Below, in pieces: positions 4,382-5,582 of a stretch of 5,582 nucleotides of DNA (positions are counted from its first letter, which is position 1; each line of letters opens with the position of its first letter). The stretch covers positions 1-5,582 of the forward strand of contig WGAE01000231.1 in NCBI GenBank assembly GCA_015489185.1. The letters are read 5' to 3'. This stretch comes from Campylobacterales bacterium (GTDB lineage Bacteria > Campylobacterota > Campylobacteria > Campylobacterales > QNZT01). The translations under genes and the position numbers were made by a program. A model generated the notes under the pieces. That model had not been told where the DNA came from. It did not search any database and saw nothing but the letters and a program-made list of their open reading frames with translations.

Positions 4382-5582
4382 TGATACCGCTGTCGGAAAT
4401 CAAGGAAGCATATGAGAGGCTCAAAAATGTTGTTATTCGCACACCGTTTACGTATGCGCCGCTGATCAGTGAGAGAATCGGAGCGAAGGTTTATCTCAAA
4501 AAAGAGAATTTGCAGCTTACCGGGGCGTATAAACTGCGCGGTGCGTACAATAAAATCGCTTCTTTGAGTGATAAAGAGCGGCGTAAAGGGGTGATCGCCG
4601 CCAGTGCGGGCAATCATGCGCAGGGGGTTGCGTACAGCGCACGTATCTTTAATACTCCCGCAACGATCATTATGCCGGAAGCAACCCCGCTTTTGAAAGT
4701 GCAAAATACGACGTCGTTGGGTGCGAAAGTGATTTTGCACGGGGAAAACTACGATGAAGCTTATGCCTATGCGCTCTCTTACGCAAAAGAGCACGCATTG
4801 ACCTTTATCCACCCGTTTGCCGATGAAAAGGTGATGGCGGGGCAGGGAACGATCGGGATTGAGATACTTGAAGAGGTGAGGGATCTCGATTATCTTGTCG
4901 TGCCGATCGGCGGAGGAGGATTGATCAGCGGGATCGGCTCCTATGTCAAGCAGGTCAATCCGGATATTACGATCATCGGTGTCGTGGCGGAGGGAGCGCC
5001 GGCGATGAAAAATTCGTTTCATGCCAAAAAAGCACTCGATTCCACGTCGGTACGGACCATTGCGGACGGTATCGCGGTGCGTGATGTCAATCCGAAAAAT
5101 CTCGATATTATTCTCAAAGTTGCCGACGATGTGGTTAGTGTCGATGATGAAGAGATCGCCAGCGCGATTTTACTGTTGCTGGAGAAACAGAAACTGGTCG
5201 TTGAAGGCGGCGGTGCCGTAGGGGTTGCCGCAATGATGCACCGAAAGTTTCATTTCGAAGAGGGGAGTAAAATCGCGACGATCCTTAGCGGCGGCAATAT
5301 CGATGTACAGATGCTTTCACTTATTATCGAAAAGGGTCTGATCAAGGCGCACCGTAAAATGAAACTGGTTGTGACACTAATCGACAAACCGGGAGCGCTG
5401 CGCGGTTTGACCGATATTCTGGCGGATGCGGGCGCCAATATTATCCAGATCGATTATGACCGTATCTCTACGACACTCTCCTACGGTGACGCAAACGTCA
5501 CGCTTGCGCTTGAAACCAGAGGTGAGGAGCATCAGGAGGAGATTCGCCGCAGACTAACCGAAGCGAAGTATCGGTTCAAAGA
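4381..5582 (+). CDS. ilvA: Threonine ammonia-lyase (threonine dehydratase), 3' end cut by window
   Basis: The enzyme uses pyridoxal phosphate to convert threonine to 2-oxobutanoate and ammonia, the first committed step of isoleucine synthesis. Four hundred codons are visible without a stop; relatives with one C-terminal ACT-like domain are about 400 residues, so only a few are missing. Seen motifs are ENLQLTGAYKLRGAYNKI with the likely PLP lysine at 51, ASAGNHAQGVA (74-84), the phosphate-binding GGGG (177-180), TIADGIAVR (226-234), VEGGGAVGVAA (274-284) and SGGNID (303-308). Residues from about 327 form an ACT-like domain (MKLVVTLIDKPGALRGLTDI), which in this family may sense amino acids. The lysine motif reads TGAYK where TGSFK is more common. 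The ATG overlaps the upstream stop by one base and has only a weak GGGGA 11 bases before it, so translation is probably coupled. The short form differs from the two-ACT, roughly 510-residue E. coli IlvA. Confidence 0.93.
   Translation, partial: MIPLSEIKEAYERLKNVVIRTPFTYAPLISERIGAKVYLKKENLQLTGAYKLRGAYNKIASLSDKERRKGVIAASAGNHAQGVAYSARIFNTPATIIMPEATPLLKVQNTTSLGAKVILHGENYDEAYAYALSYAKEHALTFIHPFADEKVMAGQGTIGIEILEEVRDLDYLVVPIGGGGLISGIGSYVKQVNPDITIIGVVAEGAPAMKNSFHAKKALDSTSVRTIADGIAVRDVNPKNLDIILKVADDVVSVDDEEIASAILLLLEKQKLVVEGGGAVGVAAMMHRKFHFEEGSKIATILSGGNIDVQMLSLIIEKGLIKAHRKMKLVVTLIDKPGALRGLTDILADAGANIIQIDYDRISTTLSYGDANVTLALETRGEEHQEEIRRRLTEAKYRFK

Noticed and set aside
4336..5022. A 228-codon minus-strand open frame opposite ilvA
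   Set aside because: It mirrors a well-conserved enzyme gene, has no recognisable domain, and is rich in Arg and His as shadow frames often are.

Overview
The window reads as ordinary chromosomal DNA from a Campylobacterota (epsilonproteobacterial) bacterium, probably a free-living Sulfurimonas-, Sulfuricurvum- or Sulfurovum-like type. The clues are a CadF-like outer-membrane barrel, AT-rich promoters with recognisable -10 boxes but poor -35 boxes, and a small CoA-binding protein paired with a short single-ACT threonine dehydratase, an arrangement I recall from Campylobacter. The genus is inference. I see no rRNA, tRNA, CRISPR array, insertion sequence or phage gene.

Layout from left to right. 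(1) The 3' end of a plus-strand gene, most likely ribF (riboflavin kinase/FAD synthetase), stops at 154. (2) It converges with and overlaps by 16 bases a minus-strand soluble diguanylate cyclase (GGDEF) gene, 139-939, which has a GTG start chosen from its ribosome binding site. (3) A divergent promoter region at about 940-1093 separates that gene from dnaJ (1094-2245, plus), which encodes a complete class I DnaJ co-chaperone. (4) A strong hairpin at 2229-2258, with the dnaJ stop codon in its loop, ends dnaJ and probably also the facing gene. (5) A minus-strand gene at 2267-3709 encodes an outer-membrane protein: signal peptide, CadF/OprF-like eight-strand barrel interrupted by a large acidic, cysteine-containing low-complexity insert, proline-rich linker, and C-terminal SPOR domain. 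(6) An AT-rich divergent intergenic region (3710-3949) carries two TTTACT/AGTAAA dyads next to the minus-strand promoter and a separate plus-strand promoter. (7) A two-gene plus-strand operon follows: a YccU-type CoA-binding protein (3950-4381) and ilvA (from 4381), joined by a one-base stop/start overlap. ilvA runs off the right edge with 400 codons visible and is nearly complete.

The genes do not form a single pathway: they cover flavin cofactor synthesis, c-di-GMP signalling, protein folding, envelope structure, and isoleucine synthesis. The most unusual element is the barrel-SPOR protein, in which a SPOR domain takes the place normally held by an OmpA-type peptidoglycan-binding domain and one predicted surface loop is greatly expanded. 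Its promoter region holds a candidate operator. I found no convincing evidence of a wholly new multi-gene system here.
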